NCBI RefSeq assembly: GCF_014268655.2
Contig: NZ_JABWQX020000001.1
Location: 1,518,001 to 1,582,000 of the forward strand
Reading direction: 5' to 3'
Source: Pseudomonas marvdashtae
GTDB taxonomy: Bacteria; Pseudomonadota; Gammaproteobacteria; Pseudomonadales; Pseudomonadaceae
DNA length: 64,000 nt
A program made the translations under genes and the position numbers. Positions 47,840 through 54,994 of this stretch are shown here, piece by piece; within the stretch, counting starts at the first letter, position 1, and the number at the start of each line of letters is the position of its first letter. The notes under the pieces were generated by a model. The model did no database searches, was not told the origin of the DNA, and saw nothing but the letters and a program-made list of their open reading frames with translations.

Positions 47840-48634
47840 ATGCTTGTAGACTCTCATTGCCACCTCGATCGCCTCGACCTTGTCGCCCATGGCGGCTCCC
47901 TGGACGCTGCGCTGGATGCCGCACGCCAACGGGGCGTCGGCCACTTCCTGTGCATTGGCGTCAGCGCCGACAATGCGGCCGACGTCAAAGTCCTGGCTGA
48001 ACGTTACGAAGACGTCGATTGCTCAGTCGGTATCCACCCGCTGGATGTTCAGCCCGGTGCTGCGCCGGCCCTGGACTGGCTGCTGCGTGAGCTGGACCAT
48101 CCCCGGGTGGTCGCCATCGGCGAGACCGGCCTCGACTATCACTACGAGCCGGAGGCCGCCGACGTTCAGCAGGCTTCGTTCCGTCTACACTTGGAGGCCG
48201 CGCAACAGACGGGCAAGCCAGTGATCATTCATACCCGCGGTGCCCGGGCCGATACCTTGGCCCTGTTGCAAGAGGCGGCGTTGCCCCAGGCCGGCGTGCT
48301 GCATTGTTTCACCGAGGACTGGGACATGGCCAAGGCCGCGCTGGACATGGGTTATTACATTTCCCTGTCCGGGATTGTCACGTTTCGCAATGCCGATGCC
48401 CTGCGCGATGTTGCAAGCAAGGTGCCGGCCGATCGCTTGCTGGTGGAAACGGACTCGCCTTACCTGGCTCCGATACCGTATCGCGGCAAGCCGAACCTTC
48501 CGCAATACGTACGGGAGGTGGCGGAGTTCCTGGCGATGTTGCGCGGCGAGTCCTACGAGCGGTTCGCCCAGCAGACCACGGAGAATTTCAAGCGGCTGTT
48601 TCCCTTGGCCCATGTCCGTTCGGTACGGGCTTGA
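47840..48634 (+). CDS. tatD: TatD family metal-dependent hydrolase
   Basis: 264 residues. Metal-binding DSHCHLD at the start, GETGLDYHYE, a His in VIIHTRGA, HCFTEDW, and ETDSPYLAP near the end. TatD proteins are 3'-5' DNA/RNA exonucleases of the amidohydrolase TIM-barrel fold; not part of Tat export despite the name. Last gene of the run. Confidence 0.93.
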   Translation: MLVDSHCHLDRLDLVAHGGSLDAALDAARQRGVGHFLCIGVSADNAADVKVLAERYEDVDCSVGIHPLDVQPGAAPALDWLLRELDHPRVVAIGETGLDYHYEPEAADVQQASFRLHLEAAQQTGKPVIIHTRGARADTLALLQEAALPQAGVLHCFTEDWDMAKAALDMGYYISLSGIVTFRNADALRDVASKVPADRLLVETDSPYLAPIPYRGKPNLPQYVREVAEFLAMLRGESYERFAQQTTENFKRLFPLAHVRSVRA

Positions 48635-48643
48635 ATCGCAGGC

Positions 48644-48762
48644 AAAAAAAACCCGGGTTCTGGGGGGTGAATCCGGGTTAAGACCATTAGGAGTAAAACA
48701 AAGGCACGCGGTCCGTTGGTACCTTTATCGGCGCGTCACTTGGGGGAGATGTCGCGCCGACA
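48644..48762 (-). ncRNA. rgsA: RgsA (P16) small RNA
   Basis: A minus-strand RNA of about 119 bases can be read in the 386-base gap after tatD. It starts near 48762, forms an 8-bp stem TCGGCGCG / CGCGCCGA with a loop carrying CTCCCCC, and ends at an intrinsic terminator (stem AACCCGG / CCGGGTT whose loop carries CACCCCCC, then six or more Ts). Size, location next to tatD and a sigmaS-like -10 match pseudomonad RgsA (PA2958.1), an RpoS-dependent sRNA linked to oxidative-stress survival. C-rich loops suggest pairing with ribosome-binding sites (inference). Confidence 0.8.
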
Positions 48763-48767
48763 GTTCA

Positions 48768-48774
48768 AGTATTG
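48768..48774 (-). promoter_or_regulatory. sigmaS-type -10 of rgsA
   Basis: On the minus strand CAATACT matches the extended sigmaS -10 CTATACT at six of seven positions and lies six bases before the inferred RNA start. No strong -35 is seen, as is common for RpoS promoters. Confidence 0.6.
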
Positions 48775-49020
48775 ATCACTATGGCGACGCGTCCAGTTTG
48801 GCCGCTTTGGTTTTTAAACAAATTTGGAATACGTTCGCTTCGGATAGGTTCTCACCGTCACCCAAGCCTGCCAGTACGGTGCGGGTGGTGGCGTACATGG
48901 GGGAGTCGGGTTCGCACGGTTTTTAGAAGAACTGCCGCCAAGAGCGGATGATCCGTGCATTTTTGCGTAAGTTAGGCATAATACCCGGCTTCGAATTTTG
49001 ACCCTTCAGACCTTTTTCTT

Positions 49021-49659
49021 ATGCATAAAGAACCCCGTAAGGTCCGTGAGTTTCGTCGCCGCGAGCAGGAAATTCTCGACACCGCGCTCAAGTTGTTCCT
49101 CGACCAGGGCGAAGACAGCGTCACCGTCGAGATGATTGCGGATGCCGTGGGTATCGGCAAAGGCACGATTTATAAGCACTTCAAATCCAAGGCGGAGATT
49201 TACCTGCGCTTGATGCTCGATTACGAGCGCGATTTGAACGAGCTGTTGCATTCGGCCGATGTGGACAAAGACAAGGAGGCCCTGTCCCGGGCCTACTTCG
49301 AGTTCCGCATGCGTGACCCCCAACGTTACCGCTTGTTCGACCGTCTCGAAGAGAAAGTGGTCAAGGGCAACCAGGTGCCGGAAATGGTCGAGGAACTGCA
49401 CAAGATCCGTGCCTCGAATTTCGAACGCCTGACCCTGCTGATCAAAGGCCGGATCAGCGAAGGCAAGCTCGAAGACGTGCCGCCTTATTTCCACTACTGC
49501 GCTGCTTGGGCATTGGTGCACGGCGCGGTGGCGCTGTATCACTCGCCGTTCTGGAGCAATGTGTTGGAAGATCAGGAAGGTTTCTTCCAGTTCCTGATGG
49601 ATATCGGCGTGCGCATGGGCAACAAGCGCAAGCGCGATACGGATACACCGAGCAGTTGA
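49021..49659 (+). CDS. TetR/AcrR family transcriptional regulator
   Basis: 212 residues. N-terminal HTH (about 12-58) with ILDTALKLFLDQGEDSVTVEMIADAVGIGKGTIYKHF, here split by positions 18-52; the C-terminal ligand domain is helical and ends with a basic tail (GNKRKRDTDTPSS). The effector and targets are unknown. It starts at ATG with no clear SD; a CATAAT-like -10 lies about 40 bases upstream. A neighbour of tatD in PAO1 too (PA2957, recollection). Confidence 0.9.
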   Translation: MHKEPRKVREFRRREQEILDTALKLFLDQGEDSVTVEMIADAVGIGKGTIYKHFKSKAEIYLRLMLDYERDLNELLHSADVDKDKEALSRAYFEFRMRDPQRYRLFDRLEEKVVKGNQVPEMVEELHKIRASNFERLTLLIKGRISEGKLEDVPPYFHYCAAWALVHGAVALYHSPFWSNVLEDQEGFFQFLMDIGVRMGNKRKRDTDTPSS

Positions 49660-49691
49660 GGCATTCAGCTGTTTAATTGCGCCATGTCCGC

Positions 49692-49721
49692 TTACATGGC
49701 GTGGCGCCCCAGGAATATACT
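49692..49721 (+). promoter_or_regulatory. promoter of the moaA paralogue
   Basis: TTACAT (49692-49697), 18-bp spacer, TATACT (49716-49721). The start is expected at about 49728, giving a 70-base leader that begins with the hairpin described next. A perfect CGCCATGT / ACATGGCG inverted repeat (49680-49701) overlaps the -35 and could be an operator. Confidence 0.5.
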
Positions 49722-49728
49722 CGGGCTG

Positions 49729-49783
49729 GGGTCTTGCGGAAATTTGATTTCTAAGTCAAGTTTTGCGGACCCGATTTTTCTTT
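49729..49783 (+). terminator. terminator-like hairpin in the moaA leader (candidate attenuator)
   Basis: GGGTC (49729-49733) pairs with GACCC (49768-49772), and the interior continues as an imperfect stem (AAATTTGA against TCAAGTTTT). GATTTTTCTTT follows at once. The hairpin starts at the predicted first transcribed base and ends 25 bases before the moaA ATG. Confidence 0.5.
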
Positions 49784-49797
49784 CGCCGGAGTGATCC

Positions 49798-50766
49798 ATG
49801 ATCGTTGATCGTCAAGGCAGGCGTTTTCGCAATTTGCGGATCAGCCTGACTTCAGCCTGCAATTACGCCTGTACCTACTGCGTGCCTGATGGCAAGCGGC
49901 TGGTGGCTGCGCAGGATGAGCTGTCGGCCGAGGCGATGGCGCGGGGCGTGGCATACCTGATCGAAGCTGCCGGCATCGAGCGGTTGCGCATCACCGGAGG
50001 CGAGCCGCTGGTCAGTCCCAAGCTTGAGCGCTTCATGACGGCGGTTGGGCAGATGGGGCTGGACGACATCAGCCTGACCACCAACGGTCAATTGCTGGCA
50101 AAAAAGCTGCCTTTGCTGGTGAGTGCCGGCATCCGCCGAATCAACGTTTCCCTCGACACCCTCGATGCTGGCGCGTTTCGCAGCATCGCCCGGGGTGGCG
50201 ACCTGGCGGCCGTGCTGGACGGCATGGAGCAAGCCCGGGCGGCGGGGATGAAAATCAAGGTCAACATGGTGCCGTTGCGCGGGCAGAACCTCGATCAGGT
50301 GATGCCGTTGCTGGAGTACTGCCTCGAGCGTGGCTATGAGTTGCGTTTCATCGAGTTGATGCGCATGGGTCACTTGGCCAAGGACTCGAATGCGTTCCTC
50401 CAGCAGTTCGTCAGCCTCCAGCAACTGCTGAGCCTGATTGGCGACCAATACGAATACCTGCAGGCCGATGCGCCGGTGGATGCCACCGCAGTGCGTTATG
50501 AGATTCCGGGGCTGGGGCACTTTGGCGTGATCGCCAACGAAAGCGTGCCGTTCTGCCGTACCTGTTCGCGGCTGCGGCTGTCTTCGACGGGGTGGTTGCA
50601 CGGCTGCCTGTCGTCGAGCAATCGTCATTTTGTCGGCGATCTGCTGGACAAACCCCGCCATCAGGCGCTGCCAGCGCTTCAGCGCTTGCTGGTCAAGGCG
50701 CTGGGAGATAAGCAGGAAGTGGCATTCTCCGGCGGTGCAACCATCATGAAAATCATCGGCGGCTGA
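49798..50766 (+). CDS. moaA: GTP 3',8-cyclase MoaA
   Basis: 322 residues. Radical-SAM motif CNYACTYC (C21, C25, C28), ITGGEPLV, and the C-terminal second 4Fe-4S site CRTC...GC (about 256-273). It ends in Gly-Gly, as MoaA needs. It converts GTP to 3',8-cH2GTP, the first step of molybdenum cofactor synthesis. No other moa gene is adjacent, so it is probably a second, separately controlled copy (inference). SD CCGGAGTGA before the ATG. Confidence 0.92.
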   Translation: MIVDRQGRRFRNLRISLTSACNYACTYCVPDGKRLVAAQDELSAEAMARGVAYLIEAAGIERLRITGGEPLVSPKLERFMTAVGQMGLDDISLTTNGQLLAKKLPLLVSAGIRRINVSLDTLDAGAFRSIARGGDLAAVLDGMEQARAAGMKIKVNMVPLRGQNLDQVMPLLEYCLERGYELRFIELMRMGHLAKDSNAFLQQFVSLQQLLSLIGDQYEYLQADAPVDATAVRYEIPGLGHFGVIANESVPFCRTCSRLRLSSTGWLHGCLSSSNRHFVGDLLDKPRHQALPALQRLLVKALGDKQEVAFSGGATIMKIIGG

Positions 50767-50871
50767 TCGGGTATTCCGAGGCAATAAAATCCCACCATTC
50801 TGCGAGCTGGCGCAAAAGCTGCATCCCGTGGCCATTCGCCGGTTTTCCGTCACCGGTCTTTGGAGGGTAGG

Positions 50872-51477
50872 ATGCGTAGCCTGTTTTCGCTGCTGGCCGT
50901 TTTGGCGCTGGGTGGCTGCATGAATGTCAGCGACATGGGGGAGGGCGTTCGTTATCACATGAGCGATGCCGGCCTGTTGGACCATAGCGACAGTCGTCGC
51001 GTGAACAACCTGCGCATCCAGCCGGATTCCTTTATCTATATCGCCCAGGGGGCGTTCGCTCCGCCAGGCAGCGCCTATCCGCGTCCCAACGTCGTGGCTG
51101 AAGAAGCCTTCAACGGTTTCGTTGAATATTTCCCCATGGTTCGTCGCGCCCGGGTCCCCGAAGGGCTTGACCAGGCTATGGGCGAAGCGCGTGCCGCCGG
51201 CGCCCATTATTTGCTGTATACCCGATTCGCCAAGGCGGACAACCGCATCGGCACTACCGACGAATGGCTGGATGAAGAGGCCGTGGATCGCCTCGGCGTC
51301 GATACCGGCGTGATTCAGATCATGTTGATCGAGACCAGCACCCAGTATTTGATTGATACTGCACGTATCAAGAGCCGTGGCGGTTTGCTGACGTTGCACG
51401 ACAAGCAGCCACAAGACCTCATCGCCGCGCCGCTGCGTGAGTATGCCCGCAGCCTGCTGGGGATGAGCGACGAATAA
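50872..51477 (+). CDS. DUF4823 family lipoprotein
   Basis: 201 residues from MRSLFSLLAVLALGGC; the lipobox LGGC puts the lipidated Cys at 16 or so. Start ATG 50872 has TGGAGGG close upstream; four earlier codons are rejected. The mature protein is mixed alpha/beta (ARAAGAHYLLYTRFAKADN, QIMLIETSTQYLIDTARI), resembling the periplasmic DUF4823 fold. It probably sits in the outer membrane. Function unknown; it is followed after 15 bases by the DUF1285 gene, so likely an operon. Confidence 0.85.
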   Translation: MRSLFSLLAVLALGGCMNVSDMGEGVRYHMSDAGLLDHSDSRRVNNLRIQPDSFIYIAQGAFAPPGSAYPRPNVVAEEAFNGFVEYFPMVRRARVPEGLDQAMGEARAAGAHYLLYTRFAKADNRIGTTDEWLDEEAVDRLGVDTGVIQIMLIETSTQYLIDTARIKSRGGLLTLHDKQPQDLIAAPLREYARSLLGMSDE

Positions 51478-51492
51478 ACAGAAGGAGTCACC

Positions 51493-52053
51493 ATGAGCGG
51501 ACCGCAAAAAGCCAATGACCTGTTGGGACAGATCCCCAAGACCAAAGGCCTGCCGCCGGTCCACTTGTGGAACCCCGCCTTCTGCGGCGACATCGACATG
51601 CGCATCGCCCGTGACGGCACTTGGTATTACCTGGGGACGCCCATCGGACGCAAGCCGATGGTCAAGCTGTTCTCCACTATCATTCGCCGCGACGGCGATG
51701 ATTACTTCCTGATCACTCCTGTGGAAAAAGTCGGCATCAAGGTGGACGACGCCCCGTTCGTGGCGGTGACCCTGGAAGTCGAGGGACAGGGAGAAGGGCA
51801 GTTGTTGCGCTTTACGACTAATGTCGATGAAGCCATCGAAGCTGGACCCGAACATCCGATGCGAGTGGTGATCGATCCCCAGACCCAGGAGCCCGCTCCG
51901 TATATCCACGTGCGCAGCAACCTCGAAGCGCTGATTCACCGCAACGTCTTCTATCAGCTGGTCGAACTGGCGGTCAGCCGCGAGATCGACGGCCAGCGGT
52001 GGTTGGGTGTCTGGAGCGGCGGCGTGTTCTTTCCCATAGGCCTCGAACCCTGA
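51493..52053 (+). CDS. DUF1285 family protein
   Basis: 186 residues, soluble, with CGDIDMRIARDGTWYYLGTPIGR and RDGDDYFLITPVEKVGIKVDDAPF, the DUF1285 core. Structures of this family are known but the function is not. No signal peptide. AGAAGGAG precedes the ATG. A weak CCCTCAA / TTGAGGG hairpin directly follows the stop. Confidence 0.88.
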   Translation: MSGPQKANDLLGQIPKTKGLPPVHLWNPAFCGDIDMRIARDGTWYYLGTPIGRKPMVKLFSTIIRRDGDDYFLITPVEKVGIKVDDAPFVAVTLEVEGQGEGQLLRFTTNVDEAIEAGPEHPMRVVIDPQTQEPAPYIHVRSNLEALIHRNVFYQLVELAVSREIDGQRWLGVWSGGVFFPIGLEP

Positions 52054-52092
52054 CCCTCAACCTTGAGGGGGCAAAAATTCAAATTGACACTC

Positions 52093-52107
52093 AATCATAT
52101 GATGATT
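52093..52107 (+). promoter_or_regulatory. candidate operator of the FadR-type regulator gene
   Basis: Perfect inverted repeat AATCAT-ATG-ATGATT, containing the palindrome ATCATATGAT, placed just after a TTGACA -35-like hexamer (52084-52089). A near-identical ATCATACGAT lies upstream of the araF-like gene. Position over the promoter suggests repression, probably autoregulation (inference). Confidence 0.6.
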
Positions 52108-52145
52108 AGCGTGGGCGCCTGATAAGAAAAGCCCACGGGGTGTTC

Positions 52146-52892
52146 ATGTCCAGCAGTTTTCATGCGTCGACCGTCGATTGGCTGGGTGGCTGGATTGCCG
52201 CTGGCCAGGTCAAGCCTGGGCAAACCATCAAGGTCGAGGCCGACTTGGGCGAGCAGTTGGGCGTGAGTCGCACGGTCATTCGTGAGGCCATCAAGACCTT
52301 GGTCGCCAAGGGCATGCTGGAAGTGGGGCCGAAAGTCGGCACGCGGGTATTGCCGGTGCGCCGTTGGAATCTGTTCGATCCCCAAGTAGTTGGCTGGCTG
52401 TCGCGCAGTGGCCTGCCGGAAAATTTCGTCGACGACCTGTTGGACCTGCGCCGGACCATCGAACCGATGGCGGTGCGCTGGGCCTGCGAACGGGCGACGG
52501 CTGACCAGGTGCAGGCGATCCGCCTGGCCTATCATGCGCTGGAACGGGCGGTGGACAGTGGCGCTGATTACAACCGCGCCGATCAGTTCTTTCATGAGTG
52601 CATTCTCGCCGCCAGCCACAATCAATTCATCGAACAAATGGTCCCGGCCCTTGGCGCGCTGCTGGCGGTTTCGTTCGAGGTGTCGGCCGCCGATCCGGAC
52701 GAACTGCGCCGCACCTTGCCGATTCACAAGGAGATCGCCGACGCCATCGCCGCCCGTGACGCGGCGCGAGGCGTTTGGGCCTGCATGACCTTGATCGATA
52801 ATGCAGACTTGGCCATCAAGCGGTTTTACCCTGATGTCATGGCCGGTCGGACAGACAACGCCGGGAAAGCCGGGGACAGGAGGTTTCAATGA
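52146..52892 (+). CDS. FadR-subfamily GntR transcriptional regulator
   Basis: 248 residues. Winged helix (about 10-75) with EADLGEQLGVSRTVIREAIKTL and KVGTRVLP, given at 34-55 and 63-70. The FCD ligand domain (about 95-225) has the Asp/His metal or acid-binding positions (DLRRTIE, FFHECI, IHKEI). It overlaps the lactonase gene (ATGA), and the neighbouring genes are for sugar-acid catabolism, so it is likely the local regulator (DgoR-like), responding to an aldonate or keto-deoxy acid (inference). Confidence 0.88.
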   Translation: MSSSFHASTVDWLGGWIAAGQVKPGQTIKVEADLGEQLGVSRTVIREAIKTLVAKGMLEVGPKVGTRVLPVRRWNLFDPQVVGWLSRSGLPENFVDDLLDLRRTIEPMAVRWACERATADQVQAIRLAYHALERAVDSGADYNRADQFFHECILAASHNQFIEQMVPALGALLAVSFEVSAADPDELRRTLPIHKEIADAIAARDAARGVWACMTLIDNADLAIKRFYPDVMAGRTDNAGKAGDRRFQ

Positions 52893-53764
52893 AGTGGACG
52901 GCGCTCACGGAGCATCGGGCAAAGTTGGGCGAGGGGCCGTTCTGGGATGAGCCGACCCAGGCGCTTTATTGGGTCGATATCGCCGGCAAGCAGGCGCTGC
53001 GGCTGATCGGCGAGAACGTCCAGATCTGGCAGATGCCTGAGCATGTCTCGGCTTTTATCCCGACGCAGAGCGGCGATGCGTTGGTGACGCTGAGCAGCGG
53101 TGTCTATCGACTGGATCTGGATTCGCCAGGGCTGGAACCACGCCTGAAGCTGTTGTGCATGGCCGATCCCCAGCCGGGCAACCGCGCCAACGAAGCCCGT
53201 TGTGACCCGCTGGGCCAGCTCTGGCTAGGCACCATGCAGAACAACATTGGTGAAAATGGCGAAGACCTGCCCATCGAACGACGGTCCGGCGGCCTGTTCC
53301 GTGTCGGGGCAGAGGGCCGGGTTATGCCGCTGCTGCGCGGGCTGGGCATTCCCAATACGTTGTTGTGGAGTCCCGATGGCACGACGGTGTATTTCGGCGA
53401 GAGCCTGGATGGGACGCTGTACCGGCACTTCATCTATCCCGATGGACAGTTGGCGCCCGCCGAAGTCTGGTTCGGGCCCCATTCGCGTGGTGGGCCGGAC
53501 GGTTCGGCGATGGATGCGCGAGGCTACATCTGGAACGCGCGCTGGGACGGCAATTGCCTGTTGCGGCTGCATCCGGACGGCCATGTCGATCGGGTGATCG
53601 AACTGCCGGTCAGTCGCCCCACCAGCTGCGTATTTGGTGGTAAAGACCTCAAGACGTTGTACATCACCAGTGCAGAGAGCCCTCTAGGCCATCCCCTTGA
53701 CGGTGCGGTGCTGTCGATGCGGGTCGATGTGCCAGGTGTGGCTTGCACACGGTTTGCTGGTTGA
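52889..53764 (+). CDS. SMP-30/gluconolactonase family sugar lactonase
   Basis: 291 residues, six-bladed propeller of the SGL family. Metal ligands are visible as Glu in LGEGPFWDE (about 15), Asn in GNRANEARCD, Asn in GIPNTLLWSPD, and Asp in GGPDGSAMD. It opens aldono-lactones to aldonates. Its overlap with the regulator gene and the downstream sugar dehydrogenase place it as step two of oxidative galactose or arabinose breakdown. Cytoplasmic; no signal peptide. Confidence 0.9.
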   Translation: MKWTALTEHRAKLGEGPFWDEPTQALYWVDIAGKQALRLIGENVQIWQMPEHVSAFIPTQSGDALVTLSSGVYRLDLDSPGLEPRLKLLCMADPQPGNRANEARCDPLGQLWLGTMQNNIGENGEDLPIERRSGGLFRVGAEGRVMPLLRGLGIPNTLLWSPDGTTVYFGESLDGTLYRHFIYPDGQLAPAEVWFGPHSRGGPDGSAMDARGYIWNARWDGNCLLRLHPDGHVDRVIELPVSRPTSCVFGGKDLKTLYITSAESPLGHPLDGAVLSMRVDVPGVACTRFAG

Positions 53765-53824
53765 ATCCCAAAATATGGGATGTAAATATATATATTGAGA
53801 TTATTTGGCGGTCGGGTTTATAGT
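53765..53824 (+). promoter_or_regulatory. promoter module 1: inverted repeat plus sigma70 promoter
   Basis: Perfect inverted repeat ATCCCA-AAATA-TGGGAT (53765-53781) begins at the first base after the lactonase stop. An A/T-rich spacer leads to TTGAGA (53795-53800), 18-bp spacer, TATAGT (53819-53824). The whole arrangement is repeated before dgoK (60767-60826). The repeat's centre is 22 bases before the -35, a site better suited to an activator than a blocking repressor. Confidence 0.75.
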
Positions 53825-53877
53825 CGGCTCCATCAGCAATACGCACTCACACTTAAAAAAACAAAACAGGTGAAGTG

Positions 53878-54009
53878 ATGCATCGATCTTTCCCCGAACG
53901 CCCCGGCGGCGTTCGCGAGTTACTGTCAATTTCGCAGCCTCTTGGCCGGTCATCCGTGGGTGTCCGGTTTTTGTCGTGCCTTCGCACTGGAGCCCAGGCC
54001 CATGGCTGA
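53878..54009 (+). CDS. 43-codon upstream ORF overlapping the sugar dehydrogenase start
   Basis: ATG follows AACAGGTGAAG, the same ribosome-binding site that serves dgoK. It encodes 43 residues (MHRSFPERPGG... to GAQAHG) out of frame with the dehydrogenase and stops seven bases after that gene's ATG. The segment contains a perfect GAACGCC / GGCGTTC hairpin (53896-53914). It could be a regulatory leader ORF. Alternatively one base has been gained just after this ATG: the dehydrogenase frame is open back to it. Confidence 0.4.
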   Translation: MHRSFPERPGGVRELLSISQPLGRSSVGVRFLSCLRTGAQAHG

Positions 54010-54820
54010 AGCGCTTAGCTTGCCGCCAGTGCCGGAGCCTGTGAAAGGCGAACGGCTGAAAGACAAGGTCGTGCTGCTGACCGGCGCAGCCCAAGGCATT
54101 GGCGAGGCGATCGTTGCCGCATTTGCTTGCCAGCAGGCGCGGCTGGTGATCAGTGACATCCAGACGGAAAAAGTCGAGGCCGTCGCGGCCCATTGGCGTG
54201 GCCAGGGCGCGGACGTGCAGGCGCTCAGAGTCGACGTTTCGAACCAGCAGGATCTGCAGGCCATGGCCCGTCGCGCCGTTGAACTGCATGGTCGCATCGA
54301 CGTGCTGGTGAATTGCGCCGGGGTCAATGTGTTTCGCGACCCCCTGGAAATGACCGAGGAAGACTGGCGCCGCTGCTTCGCCATCGACCTGGATGGCGCC
54401 TGGTACGGTTGCAAGGCGGTGCTGCCACAAATGATCGAGCAAGGCGTGGGCAGTATTATCAACATCGCGTCGACCCATTCGTCGCACATCATTCCCGGTT
54501 GTTTTCCGTACCCGGTGGCCAAGCACGGCTTGCTCGGTCTTACCCGCGCCCTGGGCATCGAGTACGCGGCCAAGGGTGTGCGCGTGAATGCCATTGCGCC
54601 TGGCTACATCGAGACTCAATTGAATGTCGATTACTGGAACGGTTTCGCCGATCCCCATGCCGAACGCCAGCGTGCGCTGGATCTGCACCCGCCTCGACGC
54701 ATCGGCCAGCCGCTCGAAGTGGCCATGACGGCGGTGTTCCTGGCCAGTGACGAAGCCCCTTTTATCAATGCTTCATGCATCACCATCGATGGTGGACGTT
54801 CGGTCATGTACCACGACTGA
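54002..54820 (+). CDS. SDR sugar 1-dehydrogenase (galactose/arabinose type)
   Basis: 272 residues from MAEALSLPPVPEPVKGE, with GGAG nine bases upstream. Cofactor motif TGAAQGIG (27-34), NCAG, and active-site Y170/K174 in YPVAK. In this cluster it most likely oxidises the sugar at C1 to the lactone hydrolysed by the SMP-30 protein; the sugar is inferred from neighbours (galactose by dgoKAD, arabinose or galactose by AraFGH). A 120-base leader separates it from the promoter module. Confidence 0.85.
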   Translation: MAEALSLPPVPEPVKGERLKDKVVLLTGAAQGIGEAIVAAFACQQARLVISDIQTEKVEAVAAHWRGQGADVQALRVDVSNQQDLQAMARRAVELHGRIDVLVNCAGVNVFRDPLEMTEEDWRRCFAIDLDGAWYGCKAVLPQMIEQGVGSIINIASTHSSHIIPGCFPYPVAKHGLLGLTRALGIEYAAKGVRVNAIAPGYIETQLNVDYWNGFADPHAERQRALDLHPPRRIGQPLEVAMTAVFLASDEAPFINASCITIDGGRSVMYHD

Positions 54821-54863
54821 ATATTCTTGGGTTACGGTGGGAAACTTCGCCTGTAATCCAATC

Positions 54864-54877
54864 ATCATACGATATGA
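54864..54877 (+). promoter_or_regulatory. candidate operator upstream of the ABC importer operon
   Basis: ATCATACGAT, overlapping the inverted repeat TCATA-CGA-TATGA. It differs by one base from the palindrome upstream of the FadR-type gene. It lies about 120 bases before the araF-like ATG, in the only gap from which that operon could be transcribed. Confidence 0.5.
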
Positions 54878-54994
54878 CTATTTAGACCTATGCTGTGCAG
54901 TAACACGATTTGACCGGCCAGCCTGCGCGGTTCCACCAAGGTGGAGCAGATCCCTGGACGTTTGGCTTTCAATAAAAAAAACAAGGAGTCAGCT

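Noticed and set aside
49852..51939. 695-codon minus-strand open frame across moaA, the lipoprotein and DUF1285 genes
   Set aside because: It is antisense to three well-supported genes, rich in Gln/His/Arg as expected for a shadow frame, with no recognisable motif.
54941..54994. 18-residue N-terminal extension of the AraF-like protein
   Set aside because: It would put charged residues before a normal signal peptide; the ATG at 54995 has an AAGGAG site at correct spacing.
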